Notes: generated by a model not told the origin, from the sequence alone. Counted from the first letter of the stretch, positions 26,471 to 34,948 are shown. The stretch: 64,000 nucleotides of DNA from an uncultured Alistipes sp. (GCA_910577475.1 CAJTLJ010000001.1:1-64000); one strand, 5' to 3'. Translations and numbers: made by a program.

Positions 26471-26478
26471 CAAAGATA
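26471..26478 (-). promoter_or_regulatory. -7 promoter element TATCTTTG for rpmI-rplT
   Basis: On the minus strand a perfect TATCTTTG lies 35 bp before the rpmI start. The short leader leaves no room for an L20-type autoregulatory structure ahead of rpmI. Confidence 0.75.
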
Positions 26479-26551
26479 GTAAAAATTCGGGACACGATGC
26501 ACGTTTTCCCGAATTTTTCTCCTTTTTCGAAGTCGGAGCCCCGGCGAACGG

Positions 26552-27547
26552 CTACAGCGTCTGCGTCACGCCGTTGTAGTGGATCGTGGTGTAGATCGCG
26601 TTGTTCGTCACCGTATAGACCACCTGCACCGATGAGGAGGGATAGTCCGCGGCCGGATAGTCGCCAGGGCTTGTCAGACGCGCCGTCTCGGTGCCGCCGG
26701 TCGGCTTGGTGGCGCTCAAGGTCTTGTCGGGCTGATAGAGAAGCGGCGTCGACTCGCTCACCTGATAGCTCATGCGGGTCGTGGAGGCGTTGTTGAAAGC
26801 GTAGAAGGTGTTGCCGTCGGCCTCGCCGTACATGGTGAAGCTGTCCTCGCCGTGGTTCTTGAAGCTCAGGTCATCCCCCTCGGTCGAAGGTTTCCAGCAG
26901 AGCGAGCCCGACCAGTCGGAGACGAACTGCGGCGTGAGGGCGAAGCAGGACGCCATCCCCTCGAACTCGATCCGGTAGATGCCGTCGGCCTGACGCCAGA
27001 GGCGGGTCTGACACTCGGTCAGCCGGTAGTTGGTCGAGGCGTACTGGTTGCTGCCGTAGAGGTACATCACCTCGGACTCGATCTCCGCGCTCCAGGGGTT
27101 CTCGGCCGTAGCCTCCGAGAGCGACACGCCGCCGGTGCGCACCAGATAGGTCCCTTCGCGGCGATAGGCGTCGAGCACGGCGGGCGTCGAGGGCACGAAC
27201 CGGATCCGGTACTCGCCCGGCGTCTCCTCCGACTCCTCGATCATCGCCCCGCGGCCGAAGAGCAGCTCCTTGAGCGAAATCTCGGTCTTGCGGAAGATGA
27301 CCGTCAGCTCGTCGAAGCTCTTGTCCTGCACGGCGGCCTCGTCGATCAGCATAGCCATCCGCACGGCGGCCGCAGCCGGATCGGTCGCCACCGAATTCTG
27401 GATCACGGAAGCGTTATAAATAGAGATACCGGGGCGGATATTGGCATAGGGATCGACCGACCCGCCGTTGTCGTCGTTCATGCAGGAGGTCAGCGAAAAT
27501 GCGGCCAGCGCGGCCAGTGAAAAGAGTTTACAGATCTTCTTCATCAT
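26552..27547 (-). CDS. Secreted lipoprotein with DUF4827/DUF5689-like layout, function unknown
   Basis: A 331-residue lipoprotein (MMKKICKLFSLAALAAFSLTSC, lipobox LTSC) followed by an acidic, glycine-rich spacer and a mature domain rich in Ser, Thr and Tyr, probably beta-structured and surface- or periplasm-facing. I do not recognise a family with confidence; the label reflects the general layout only. The start was set by the signal peptide. A TATCTTTA element on the same strand lies 61 bp upstream, back to back with the promoter of the metallo-beta-lactamase-fold gene. Confidence 0.65.
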   Translation of the reverse strand: MMKKICKLFSLAALAAFSLTSCMNDDNGGSVDPYANIRPGISIYNASVIQNSVATDPAAAAVRMAMLIDEAAVQDKSFDELTVIFRKTEISLKELLFGRGAMIEESEETPGEYRIRFVPSTPAVLDAYRREGTYLVRTGGVSLSEATAENPWSAEIESEVMYLYGSNQYASTNYRLTECQTRLWRQADGIYRIEFEGMASCFALTPQFVSDWSGSLCWKPSTEGDDLSFKNHGEDSFTMYGEADGNTFYAFNNASTTRMSYQVSESTPLLYQPDKTLSATKPTGGTETARLTSPGDYPAADYPSSSVQVVYTVTNNAIYTTIHYNGVTQTL

Positions 27548-27608
27548 CAATCGTTTTTTTGAATCACATAACGGAAAGCGGAACGGTTTTCGTACTTCGT
27601 TTCCGGCG

Positions 27609-27616
27609 TAAAGATA
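27609..27616 (-). promoter_or_regulatory. -7-like element TATCTTTA
   Basis: On the minus strand TATCTTTA, one base off the consensus, precedes the lipoprotein gene by 61 bp. Position fits; sequence is only a near match. Confidence 0.45.
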
Positions 27617-27677
27617 GCGATTTTTCGAAGATCGCGCTCTTTTTCGGCGAAAGATTCTCTTTTCCCGGGAAAAACGG

Positions 27678-27685
27678 TATCTTTG
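27678..27685 (+). promoter_or_regulatory. -7 promoter element TATCTTTG
   Basis: A perfect TATCTTTG 16 bp before the ATG at 27702. Confidence 0.72.
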
Positions 27686-27701
27686 TAAAAACCGCCGAAA
27701 C

Positions 27702-28463
27702 ATGAAACGAACATCGACACCTCTGCTTATGGCTACCGCACTCACCGTCGGCTGTGCCGACGACCGCACCCCCGCCTACCCGACCGACACGCTCCCGACG
27801 CCGAACGGCCGAACGGTGCAGGTCACCTTCTTCAAACACGCCTCGCTGGCCTTCGATATCGACGGCCGCAGGATCTATGTCGACCCCGTGGGCTCATTCG
27901 CCGACTACGCCTCGCTGCCGAAGGCAGACCTGATCCTGATCACCCACCACCACTACGACCACTACGATCCCGAGGCCGTCGCCCTCGTCTCGCAACCGGG
28001 TACCCGGATCGTCTGCGACGCCACCACGGCCGGGCTGATCGGGGAGGCGGGCGGCGAGGTCTGGGCCGCCGTCGCACCGGGCGAGCAGCTGCGCCCCTTC
28101 GACGGGCTGTGCATCGAGACCGCTCCGGCCTACAACACCACGGAGGGACATCTTCAGTTCCACCCCCGCGAGCGGGGCGACGTGGGCTACCTGCTCGAGT
28201 GGGACGGGCTGCGCATCTACGTGGCAGGCGACGGGGAGAACACCCCCGAGATGAAGGCCCTGCAGGCCGTCGACGTCGCCTTCCTGCCGGTGAACCAGCC
28301 CTACACGATGACGGTCGACCAGGCGGTCGACGCCGTGCGGGCCCTGCGTCCCCGCATCTTCTACCCCTACCACTACGGTCAGGTGGAGGAGCGCACCGAC
28401 CTGGAGCGGCTGCGCCGCGAGCTGGAGGGGATCACCGAGGTGCGCATCCGGGAGATGGAGTAG
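27702..28463 (+). CDS. Metallo-beta-lactamase-fold hydrolase, lipoprotein
   Basis: A 253-residue protein with a lipoprotein signal (lipobox LTVGC, Cys18) and a metallo-beta-lactamase fold of the UlaG/YtnP-like type. The metal motif reads THHHYDHYD, fitting HxHxDH, and later ligands appear in VAGDGENT and in PYHYGQ near the end. It probably hydrolyses an ester, lactone or phosphodiester in the periplasm; the substrate is not evident. It is monocistronic. Positioned just before the uronate locus, it lacks that locus's operator, so a link is not supported. Confidence 0.85.
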   Translation: MKRTSTPLLMATALTVGCADDRTPAYPTDTLPTPNGRTVQVTFFKHASLAFDIDGRRIYVDPVGSFADYASLPKADLILITHHHYDHYDPEAVALVSQPGTRIVCDATTAGLIGEAGGEVWAAVAPGEQLRPFDGLCIETAPAYNTTEGHLQFHPRERGDVGYLLEWDGLRIYVAGDGENTPEMKALQAVDVAFLPVNQPYTMTVDQAVDAVRALRPRIFYPYHYGQVEERTDLERLRRELEGITEVRIREME

Positions 28464-28501
28464 CCGCACAAGGGGTTCTGCCCCCGTTTTTGGATGGAAT
28501 T

Positions 28502-28537
28502 GACATTTTCCTGCACAAATTTAAGTGCGGGAATGTC
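28502..28537 (+). terminator. Imperfect hairpin, probable terminator
   Basis: Arms GACATTTTCCTGCAC and GTGCGGGAATGTC around AAATTTAA, followed by GATTTTTC. It lies 38 bp after the metallo-hydrolase stop. A weaker GGGG/CCCC hairpin with TTTTT precedes it at about 28472-28491. Confidence 0.5.
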
Positions 28538-28583
28538 GATTTTTCACGTCCTTTGTGCAACCGAAAAACCGAAAATCAGAACC

Positions 28584-31205
28584 ATGAAGAGACTTCTATT
28601 CCTGACCGCTCTGGCGCTGGGCCTCGTCTCCGGCCTGCGTGCCCAGCAGCCCGCGACGCTCCGGCCCGACGCCGAGACCCTGATGCACGAAATGCGCGCC
28701 ACCCCGTCGCCGCTCGACGGCGAGACGGTAGCCGACCGCAAGGTATCGTTCCAGTGGCCGCTGCCCGAGGCGATGAGCACCCGCGAGACGGGGCTGGACG
28801 GACCGCTGAACGCGGCCAAACAACCCAAAGTGGACAAACGCACCCTGCGCTACCGTCTGCGCTGGTCGCCCGACGCCGAATTCCGCAGCGGGGTGACCGA
28901 GGTGGAGACCCGCTACCCCTTTTACAACCCCGACCGCGACCTGAAGCCCGGCGTCTGGTACTGGCAGTACGGCTACGTGGAGAAAGAGGGGGTGAAATGG
29001 TCGCCCGTCCTGCGGCTGACCGTGGAGGAGAACCCCGCGAAATTCTGCCCGCCCGCCCTGAAGGATTTCCTGCCCCGCTTCGCCCGCATGCGCCACCCGC
29101 GCGTGCTGATCGACGGCCGCGAGTGGGACCGCCTCATCGAAGAGACCAAAGGGCTCGCCGACCGCAAGGTCTACATCCACCGGGCCGACAAGGCGCTGGC
29201 TACCCCCATGAAAACCCTCGACGACATCAACACGAAACTGGTCGAAGGGCTCAAGAACGAGATGCAGCGCAACGCGATGCTCACGCGCGAAAGCCGCCGC
29301 ATCGTCGATCAGGAGGAGGCCAACACCGACGTGCTGATCCGCGCCTACCTGCTCACCCGCGACCGCCGCTACGCCGACGAGGCCCTGCACCGCGTGAAGG
29401 TGATGGCCGGCTGGGACGGCAGCGACAAGCTCTCGGGCGACTTCAACGACGCCACCCTGCTCTCGCTCTGCTCGCAGGCCTACGACGCCTTCTACGATCT
29501 GTTGAGCCGGCAGGACCGCGCCCTGCTGCTGGAGAAGGTGCGGATCATGGGCACCAAGTTCTACGACCGATACAACAACCATCTGGAGAACCACATCGCC
29601 GACAACCACGTCTGGCAGATGACCCTGCGCATCCTCACGATGGCCGCCTTTTCGGTCTGCGGCGACCTGCCCGAGGCCGACGTGTGGGCGGACTACTGCT
29701 ACAACATCTGGCTGGCCCGCTTCCCGGGACTGAACCAGGACGGCGCCTGGCACAACGGCGACTCCTACTTCGCCGTCAATTTCCGCACCCTGACCGAGGT
29801 GCCCTATCTCTACAGCCGCATCAGCGGGTTCGACTTCTTCAGCGACCCCTGGTACCGCGGCAACGCCCGCTACGTGATCTACCAGCAGCCCCCCTTCTCG
29901 AAGTCGGGCGGCAACGGCAGCTCGCACCAGAAGATCCTCGCCCCCAACGGCACCCGCGTCAGCTATGCCGACGCCCTGGCGCGCCTGACCGGCGACACCT
30001 TCGCGGCCGACTACGTACGGACCATTCAATCACGCCAGCCCGACATCCTGCAGCAGGGATGTACGGGCAAGGCCGGTGGACTGGCCTGGTTCCGCCTGCA
30101 ATGCCGCCGTCCGCTGCCCGAAGGCGACGGACTGGAGGCCCTGCCGCTCGGCCAAGTATTCCCTCAGTCGGGTCTGGCCTCCTTCTCCACGGCGCTCGCC
30201 GACACGGACCGGAGCGCCATGCTCTCGTTCCGGTCGAGCCCCTACGGCAGCACCTCGCACGCCGTCGCCAACCAGAACGCCTTCAACACCTTCTTCGGCG
30301 GGCAGTCGCTCTTCTACAGCAGCGGCCACCACATCGCCTTCGTCGACCATCACAGCATACTCTGCCACCGGGCATCGCGCGCCCACAACACCATCCTGGT
30401 CAACGGGCTCAACCAGCGCATCGGCACCGAAGGCTACGGCTGGATTCCGCGCCACTACGTCGGCGAGAAGATCGGCTACGTCGTGGGAGACGCCTCGAAC
30501 GCCTACGGCAAGGTGATCTCCACGCTCTGGCTCGACCGTGCTGCCGCCGCCGAGCTGGAGTACAGCCGCGAAAACGGCTGGGACGACACGCCTCTGACCC
30601 TTTTCCGCCGCCACGTCATCGAGCTCGGCACGAGCGGCTACACGGTAATCTACGACGAGCTGGAGGCCTCGGAGCCCGCCGAGTGGGACTACCTGCTGCA
30701 TGCCGTGCGCAACCCCATCGACTTCGGACCGGCCGGCGACGGTGCGCTCCGCATCCGCACCACGAACGACTTCGGCGCCTCGGATGCCTTCCTCTACGGA
30801 GCCGGCCCCTTGCAGGCCGAGACGACCGACCGGTTCTTCCGTCCGGCCGTCAACTGGCTGCGGGCCGACGCCGACGGCAAGTTCGAGTCCTACCCCGACC
30901 ACTGGCATTTCACGGCCCGCAGCGACCGTCAGGCCCGTTACCGGTTCCTGACCATCGTCCACACCCACGCCGGCACGGAGCCGACCGCGGCCCCCGAGGT
31001 GCTGTCCGACGGGTCGATCCGCATCGCCGGCTGGCATATCGAGGCGAACCGCACGACCGAAGGGGCCGCAGCATTCCGCATCACGGGTACGCAGGCCGAC
31101 AACGTCGACGTCGAGATCGGCTACACGGCCGGGGAGCCGACCCTCATCCGCGAAAAGGGCGGCGAAGTCCTGCTGACGGACCGGCTTCCGCAACTGGAGA
31201 TCTGA
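28584..31205 (+). CDS. Heparinase II/III-like polysaccharide lyase with DUF4962
   Basis: An 873-residue secreted protein (signal peptide MKRLLFLTALALGLVSGLRA). An N-terminal fibronectin-like strand region with DUF4962 is followed by an alpha/alpha-toroid carrying NNHLENHIADNH near residue 330, then a C-terminal heparinase II/III beta-sheet domain with FVDHHSILCHRASRAHNTIL. Enzymes of this architecture cut uronate-containing polysaccharides by beta-elimination. The exact substrate is uncertain: heparin-type or another polyuronate. It stands alone, with a terminator after it and no TGGTnnACCA operator before it, so membership of the adjacent alginate-type regulon is not shown. The start was chosen for the signal peptide. 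Confidence 0.85.
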   Translation: MKRLLFLTALALGLVSGLRAQQPATLRPDAETLMHEMRATPSPLDGETVADRKVSFQWPLPEAMSTRETGLDGPLNAAKQPKVDKRTLRYRLRWSPDAEFRSGVTEVETRYPFYNPDRDLKPGVWYWQYGYVEKEGVKWSPVLRLTVEENPAKFCPPALKDFLPRFARMRHPRVLIDGREWDRLIEETKGLADRKVYIHRADKALATPMKTLDDINTKLVEGLKNEMQRNAMLTRESRRIVDQEEANTDVLIRAYLLTRDRRYADEALHRVKVMAGWDGSDKLSGDFNDATLLSLCSQAYDAFYDLLSRQDRALLLEKVRIMGTKFYDRYNNHLENHIADNHVWQMTLRILTMAAFSVCGDLPEADVWADYCYNIWLARFPGLNQDGAWHNGDSYFAVNFRTLTEVPYLYSRISGFDFFSDPWYRGNARYVIYQQPPFSKSGGNGSSHQKILAPNGTRVSYADALARLTGDTFAADYVRTIQSRQPDILQQGCTGKAGGLAWFRLQCRRPLPEGDGLEALPLGQVFPQSGLASFSTALADTDRSAMLSFRSSPYGSTSHAVANQNAFNTFFGGQSLFYSSGHHIAFVDHHSILCHRASRAHNTILVNGLNQRIGTEGYGWIPRHYVGEKIGYVVGDASNAYGKVISTLWLDRAAAAELEYSRENGWDDTPLTLFRRHVIELGTSGYTVIYDELEASEPAEWDYLLHAVRNPIDFGPAGDGALRIRTTNDFGASDAFLYGAGPLQAETTDRFFRPAVNWLRADADGKFESYPDHWHFTARSDRQARYRFLTIVHTHAGTEPTAAPEVLSDGSIRIAGWHIEANRTTEGAAAFRITGTQADNVDVEIGYTAGEPTLIREKGGEVLLTDRLPQLEI

Positions 31206-31248
31206 AAAAAGCACCGGGGCTGTTGAAAAACAACCCCGGTGCTTTTTT
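31205..31248. terminator. Bidirectional intrinsic terminator
   Basis: AAAAAAGCACCGGGG on the left pairs with CCCCGGTGCTTTTTT on the right around a short loop region. The A- and T-runs allow it to end both the heparinase-like gene and read-through from the minus-strand lyase gene. Confidence 0.9.
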
Positions 31249-31249
31249 C

Positions 31250-31377
31250 TGTCACTTTGAGCGGAAAGCGAAGCCCGCAGTCGAAAGGTCCCGACTCCCC
31301 TGAATATTCACCGTTGCGGTTCGCACGGACTCCCGCCGATACGACCGTCGAGATCCCTCGACAGGCTCGGGATGACA
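31250..31377 (-). repeat. Dispersed non-coding element, copy B (128 bp)
   Basis: Read on the minus strand it begins TGTCATCCCGAGCCTG and ends GCTCAAAGTGACA, aligning with 25563-25707 over its full length apart from small gaps. It lies directly against a terminator, between two convergent genes. Confidence 0.75.
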
Positions 31378-31392
31378 GAGAAAAAACAAGAT

Positions 31393-32358
31393 TTACTCGG
31401 CAATCTTCTCGATCTCGAAATCCGCGAAGCGCACCGCCTCGTCGCGCAGCTGGCCCTTCAGCGCCCCGTCGTCGCCGATGCTGCGATAGATGCCCCACTT
31501 GGGACGCAGACCGGCCGTCCCCGTCCGCCAGAGATTCCGGCTTACGTTTTCGAGCCGCAGCAGCTCCCGGCCGTCCGCGATCCGGGTCAGCACGAGCGAA
31601 TAGCTCCCCTCGCGGGCGAAGCGGACCCGTTCGGTCACGGCCACCCATTCGCCCAGCAGATCGGTCAGATCGATCCGGGCCAGATAGTCGTTTCCGGCCC
31701 CCTCCTCCGTGGGCGGCACGTGAATCACCTGAAACTGCTGCCTTCCGTTCGAGAGGGTGCGCGGGGAGAAGGTGATGAGCGGCAGCGACACGTCGGCCGT
31801 CCCTTCGCGGTTGTCGATCCCCTTGAGCTGGTGCACATGGCAGAACTTCAAGGTGGTCCGCATGCCTGCGGGGAGGCGGAATTTCCAGCGCATCTCGAGC
31901 GTCTCGCCCTCCTGGGCCACCATCGACGCCGGCGAGTGGCCGTCGGTCTTGATCTCGTTGCGCTGCCGGTCTCTCTTCTGGGGATTGCCCTTGTCGTCAT
32001 CGTTCTCGACATGAATCCGGAAATCGAACACCCAGCGTTTCAACTCCTGGTCGAACACCTGCCGGATGTGCCGGAAAGGCTCTTTCGCATGGTCCCCCGA
32101 TGTGTCGGGCGCCTCCTGGTTGTAGCCCTGCGCCACGATGAGGGCATAGGTCCCGGCATCGTCCCCGTCCGCCACGAGCGTCCCCTCCCCCTGCCGTACC
32201 AACGGCCAGCCGGGCAGATCTTCGGGAACGGGCGGCGCAGGCTCCTCCTGATCGGGACCCGAGTTCGTGCCGCCTCCTATAGGGGCCGGAATCACGAACG
32301 AATCCCCGCCGCAGGAGATCATCGCCGTAAGAGCCAGGAATAAAATCGCTTTTTTCAT
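31393..32358 (-). CDS. Jelly-roll polysaccharide lyase-like lipoprotein
   Basis: A 321-residue lipoprotein (MKKAILFLALTAMISC, lipobox MISC) with a short Gly/Pro-rich linker and one beta-jelly-roll domain. Conserved-looking elements are RQRNEIKTDG, KFCHVHQLKG and PKWGIYRS, which recall the catalytic sheet of heparin lyase I, PL7 and PL20 enzymes. A polyuronate lyase on the outer surface is likely, but the PL family is not fixed. The start at ATG 32358 was preferred over a TTG 12 bp upstream because the signal peptide begins there. It is divergent from the esterase pair, and an operator palindrome touches its start codon. Confidence 0.78.
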   Translation of the reverse strand: MKKAILFLALTAMISCGGDSFVIPAPIGGGTNSGPDQEEPAPPVPEDLPGWPLVRQGEGTLVADGDDAGTYALIVAQGYNQEAPDTSGDHAKEPFRHIRQVFDQELKRWVFDFRIHVENDDDKGNPQKRDRQRNEIKTDGHSPASMVAQEGETLEMRWKFRLPAGMRTTLKFCHVHQLKGIDNREGTADVSLPLITFSPRTLSNGRQQFQVIHVPPTEEGAGNDYLARIDLTDLLGEWVAVTERVRFAREGSYSLVLTRIADGRELLRLENVSRNLWRTGTAGLRPKWGIYRSIGDDGALKGQLRDEAVRFADFEIEKIAE

Positions 32359-32359
32359 T

Positions 32360-32369
32360 TGGTTCACCA
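32360..32369. promoter_or_regulatory. Operator-like palindrome TGGTTCACCA
   Basis: A TGGTnnACCA site directly before the start codon of the minus-strand lyase gene, 40 bp from the second site at 32400. It has the same form as the susC sites and as known operators of GntR-type uronate repressors. Confidence 0.6.
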
Positions 32370-32380
32370 ATTAATTTTCG

Positions 32381-32388
32381 TATCTTTG
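32381..32388 (+). promoter_or_regulatory. -7 promoter element TATCTTTG for the esterase pair
   Basis: A perfect TATCTTTG between the two operator-like sites. Transcription would start near 32394, so the site at 32398-32411 lies on the first transcribed bases, a repressing position. Confidence 0.72.
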
Positions 32389-32397
32389 CCAAACAGG

Positions 32398-32411
32398 ATT
32401 GGTCGACCAAT
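32398..32411. promoter_or_regulatory. Operator-like perfect palindrome ATTGGTCGACCAAT
   Basis: A 14-bp perfect palindrome with the core TGGTCGACCA, nine bases after the -7 element of the esterase operon. The spacing to the -7 element closely matches that at susC. Confidence 0.65.
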
Positions 32412-32458
32412 TCCCGCTTTACAAAAGTAACAAGAAAATTACACAAAACCTAAAACCG

Positions 32459-33448
32459 ATGAAAAAAATTCTCCTTGCGGCGCTGCTGTTCGTCGCCGCG
32501 ACCGCCGGAGCCCAAACGGCGCAGAAGGTTCCCACGAACCGCTATTCGATGAAGCTGCAGCCCAACGAGGACGGCACCTACTCGCTCCTGAACGAGGCGC
32601 GCTACGCCAAGCTGGTCGACCTGACGAAGATCGACGACCTGCTGGTGCCCTACGAGCACAAGAACGACCGTCTTTCGAGCCGCGACTACAAGGGCGTCGA
32701 GACCCGCGAAGTGGTCTACAAGAGATACGACGGCTACGAACTCAAGCTCGCGATCGACCTGGCCGTGAGCGGCGAGCCCACCCCCGTGGTGTTCTATTTC
32801 CACGGCGGCGGCTGGGAGCGGGGCAACAACGGCGCCATGCGGGTGCAGTCGCAGTACATGGCCCGGCAGCACAACGTGACGGGCGTGCGCGTGAGCTACT
32901 CGCTCGCTCCGCAGAGCGACGACGTGACGGTCGAGGTCTCGATCCGGGACGTCCGGGACGCCGTGCAGTACATCCGCGACCATGCCGCCGAACTGAACAT
33001 CGACCCCGCACGCATGGGCTTCATGGGCAACTCGGCCGGTGCGCATCTGGCCGCCGTGGGAGCCATGACGACCCCCGAAGCGAAGGCGCTCGTGGGACTG
33101 TCGGGCATCTACGATCTGGAGACGGCCGCCATCTCGTCGCGCGCCAAAAAGGAGATGCGCGTACGCTACTTCTGCGACAAGAACCCTAAGGTGCTGCACG
33201 ACGCATCACCCGTAAACCTGATTCCGAAAAAGCGCCGGCCCGCCGCCCTGCTCATCTGCGGCACGGCCGACATCACCGTGGAGTGCGGGCAGAGCAAGGC
33301 CTTCGCCGAGGCGCTGAAGCGCCGGGGCGACGACAAGGTCGAGCTGGTCGTCTACGAGAACTACGACCACAACCTGAGCGCCAAGGCCTCGGACAAGATG
33401 GAGGAGGTATTTTTCCGTGCCATGGATTTCCTGGCTGCCAATCTCTAA
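32459..33448 (+). CDS. Alpha/beta-hydrolase, carbohydrate esterase-like
   Basis: A 329-residue secreted enzyme (signal peptide MKKILLAALLFVAATAGA). The oxyanion motif HGGGW is at residues 115-119, the nucleophile Ser192 lies in GNSAG, the likely acid in GTADITV, and the histidine in YDHNL. The fold belongs to the hormone-sensitive-lipase/BD-FAE group, whose members remove acyl groups from sugars or feruloyl esters. A second esterase follows 6 bp later under the same operator-controlled promoter. Removal of O-acetyl groups from a polyuronate is the most economical idea, but is inferred. Confidence 0.85.
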   Translation: MKKILLAALLFVAATAGAQTAQKVPTNRYSMKLQPNEDGTYSLLNEARYAKLVDLTKIDDLLVPYEHKNDRLSSRDYKGVETREVVYKRYDGYELKLAIDLAVSGEPTPVVFYFHGGGWERGNNGAMRVQSQYMARQHNVTGVRVSYSLAPQSDDVTVEVSIRDVRDAVQYIRDHAAELNIDPARMGFMGNSAGAHLAAVGAMTTPEAKALVGLSGIYDLETAAISSRAKKEMRVRYFCDKNPKVLHDASPVNLIPKKRRPAALLICGTADITVECGQSKAFAEALKRRGDDKVELVVYENYDHNLSAKASDKMEEVFFRAMDFLAANL

Positions 33449-33454
33449 ACGGCC

Positions 33455-34873
33455 ATGAAACGTCTGTTTCTGCTCTCGGCCCTGCTCGGGCTCGCCCTCT
33501 CCGCTTTCGGAAAGGTGGAGGTTCCGGCCCTCTTCTCCGACCACATGGTGCTCCAGCAGCGGAGCACGGTCGAATTCCGGGGCACCTCCGACAAGCGGGA
33601 GGTGACCGTCGCCCCGTCGTGGGGCGACCCCGTAACGGTTCGCGTCCGCAACGGCCGCTGGCGGGCCGGCATCGCCACGCCCGAAGCCTCCTTCGCGAAG
33701 CACCGGATCACCGTATCCGACGCCGACTCCGCCGTCGAAATCGAAGATCTGCTGATCGGCGAGGTGTGGATCTGCTCCGGCCAGTCGAACATGTACATGC
33801 CTCTGCGCGGCTACTCGGGACAACCTGTCGCCGGTTCGTTCGAAACGGCACTCGAAGCCTCGCGCTACGCCGACCGCATCCGCATGATAACCCTGCCCAA
33901 GCGCGAAGCCGACACGCCGCAGGAGGAGTTCGAGGGGCGCTGGGAAGTGCCCTCCCCGCAAACGGCGCTGCTGATGAGCGCCACGGCCTACCACTTCGCC
34001 CTCGCCCTCACCGAAGCGCTCGACCTGCCGGTCGGCATCGTCTCCGCCAGCTGGGGCGGCTCGGCCATCGAGGCCTGGATGTCGCCCGACGACCTGCGGG
34101 AGATGGGCTACGACACGGAGACCATCAACTCCGACCCGAAGATCGAACCCCGCCGCCAGTGCTCGAAGCTCTACAACGGTCTGATCGCCCCCGTCGAGGG
34201 GTTCGCGGCCCGCGGCTTTGCCTGGTATCAGGGCGAATCGAACCTCCGCACCGCCGACCGCTACGCCGAACAGATGGAGCGTCTGGTCCGTTTCTGGCGC
34301 ACGCAGTGGGGCGATACGAAGGCCCGCATGCCCTTCCTCTACGTACAGATCGCCCCCTATGAGAACAAGGACGCAGCCGGCACGGAGGCTCCGCGGCTGA
34401 TGGAGGCGCAGATCGACGCGCTGGAGCGCATTCCGAATTCGGCGCTCGTCTGCACGACCGACACGGGCGAGAAGAGCTGCATCCACCCCGCCGCCAAAAG
34501 GACCGTCGGCCAGCGCCTCGCCGCCCAGGCCCTGCGCCGCTGCTACGGCGTGAAGCTCCCGAACGAGATGGTCGAGGGCGTGCGGTTCGAGAAGGCGGAG
34601 TTCGCCGACGGGAAAGCCGTCGTCACCTTCCTCAACGCCCGCTACGGCCTGACCCCGCAGGGCGAGCCGATCCTCGGGTTCGAACTGGCCGGCGCCGACG
34701 GCGTATTCCACCCCGCCGAGGGGCGGATCGTGAAGTCGAAGCCCGTGGTCGAGGTCGCCTCGCCCGCTGTCCCGCAGCCGGTGGCCGTGCGCTACGCCTT
34801 TCGCAACTTCACCCCCACCAACCTGCACAACACGCTGGGACAGGCGGTCTTCCCTTTCCGCTCCGACCGCTGA
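33455..34873 (+). CDS. Sialate O-acetylesterase-like SGNH hydrolase
   Basis: A 472-residue secreted enzyme (signal peptide MKRLFLLSALLGLALSAFG). It belongs to the SGNH sialate 9-O-acetylesterase family. The nucleophile Ser111 lies in ICSGQSNM, block II appears in SWGGS, block III in WYQGESN, and the catalytic Asp/His pair in the region DTGEKSCIHPAAK. Relatives act on acetylated sialic acid and on other O-acetylated glycans. No sialic-acid genes are near; the neighbours point to uronates. It is translationally close to the esterase gene (6-bp gap) and ends at a bidirectional terminator. Confidence 0.9.
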   Translation: MKRLFLLSALLGLALSAFGKVEVPALFSDHMVLQQRSTVEFRGTSDKREVTVAPSWGDPVTVRVRNGRWRAGIATPEASFAKHRITVSDADSAVEIEDLLIGEVWICSGQSNMYMPLRGYSGQPVAGSFETALEASRYADRIRMITLPKREADTPQEEFEGRWEVPSPQTALLMSATAYHFALALTEALDLPVGIVSASWGGSAIEAWMSPDDLREMGYDTETINSDPKIEPRRQCSKLYNGLIAPVEGFAARGFAWYQGESNLRTADRYAEQMERLVRFWRTQWGDTKARMPFLYVQIAPYENKDAAGTEAPRLMEAQIDALERIPNSALVCTTDTGEKSCIHPAAKRTVGQRLAAQALRRCYGVKLPNEMVEGVRFEKAEFADGKAVVTFLNARYGLTPQGEPILGFELAGADGVFHPAEGRIVKSKPVVEVASPAVPQPVAVRYAFRNFTPTNLHNTLGQAVFPFRSDR

Positions 34874-34891
34874 CGCGACGGGAAAACAACA

Positions 34892-34931
34892 GAAACGGGG
34901 TCCGGTTCATAAACGAACCGGACCCCGTTTC
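34892..34931. terminator. Bidirectional terminator between the esterase pair and the uronate operon
   Basis: A perfect 17-bp stem (left arm GAAACGGGGTCCGGTTC) with a 6-nt loop. It ends the esterase operon from the left and the 18-kb lyase operon from the right. Confidence 0.88.
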
Positions 34932-34948
34932 CTTTGCGAGCCTACCCG

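Noticed and set aside
28584..31205. Including the heparinase-like gene in the uronate regulon
   Set aside because: No TGGTnnACCA site and no linked promoter was found before it, and a terminator and mobile element separate it from the locus.
28109..31303. A 1064-residue plus-strand frame overlapping the heparinase-like gene
   Set aside because: Arg/Pro-rich frame-shifted shadow; the true frame carries a signal peptide and lyase motifs.
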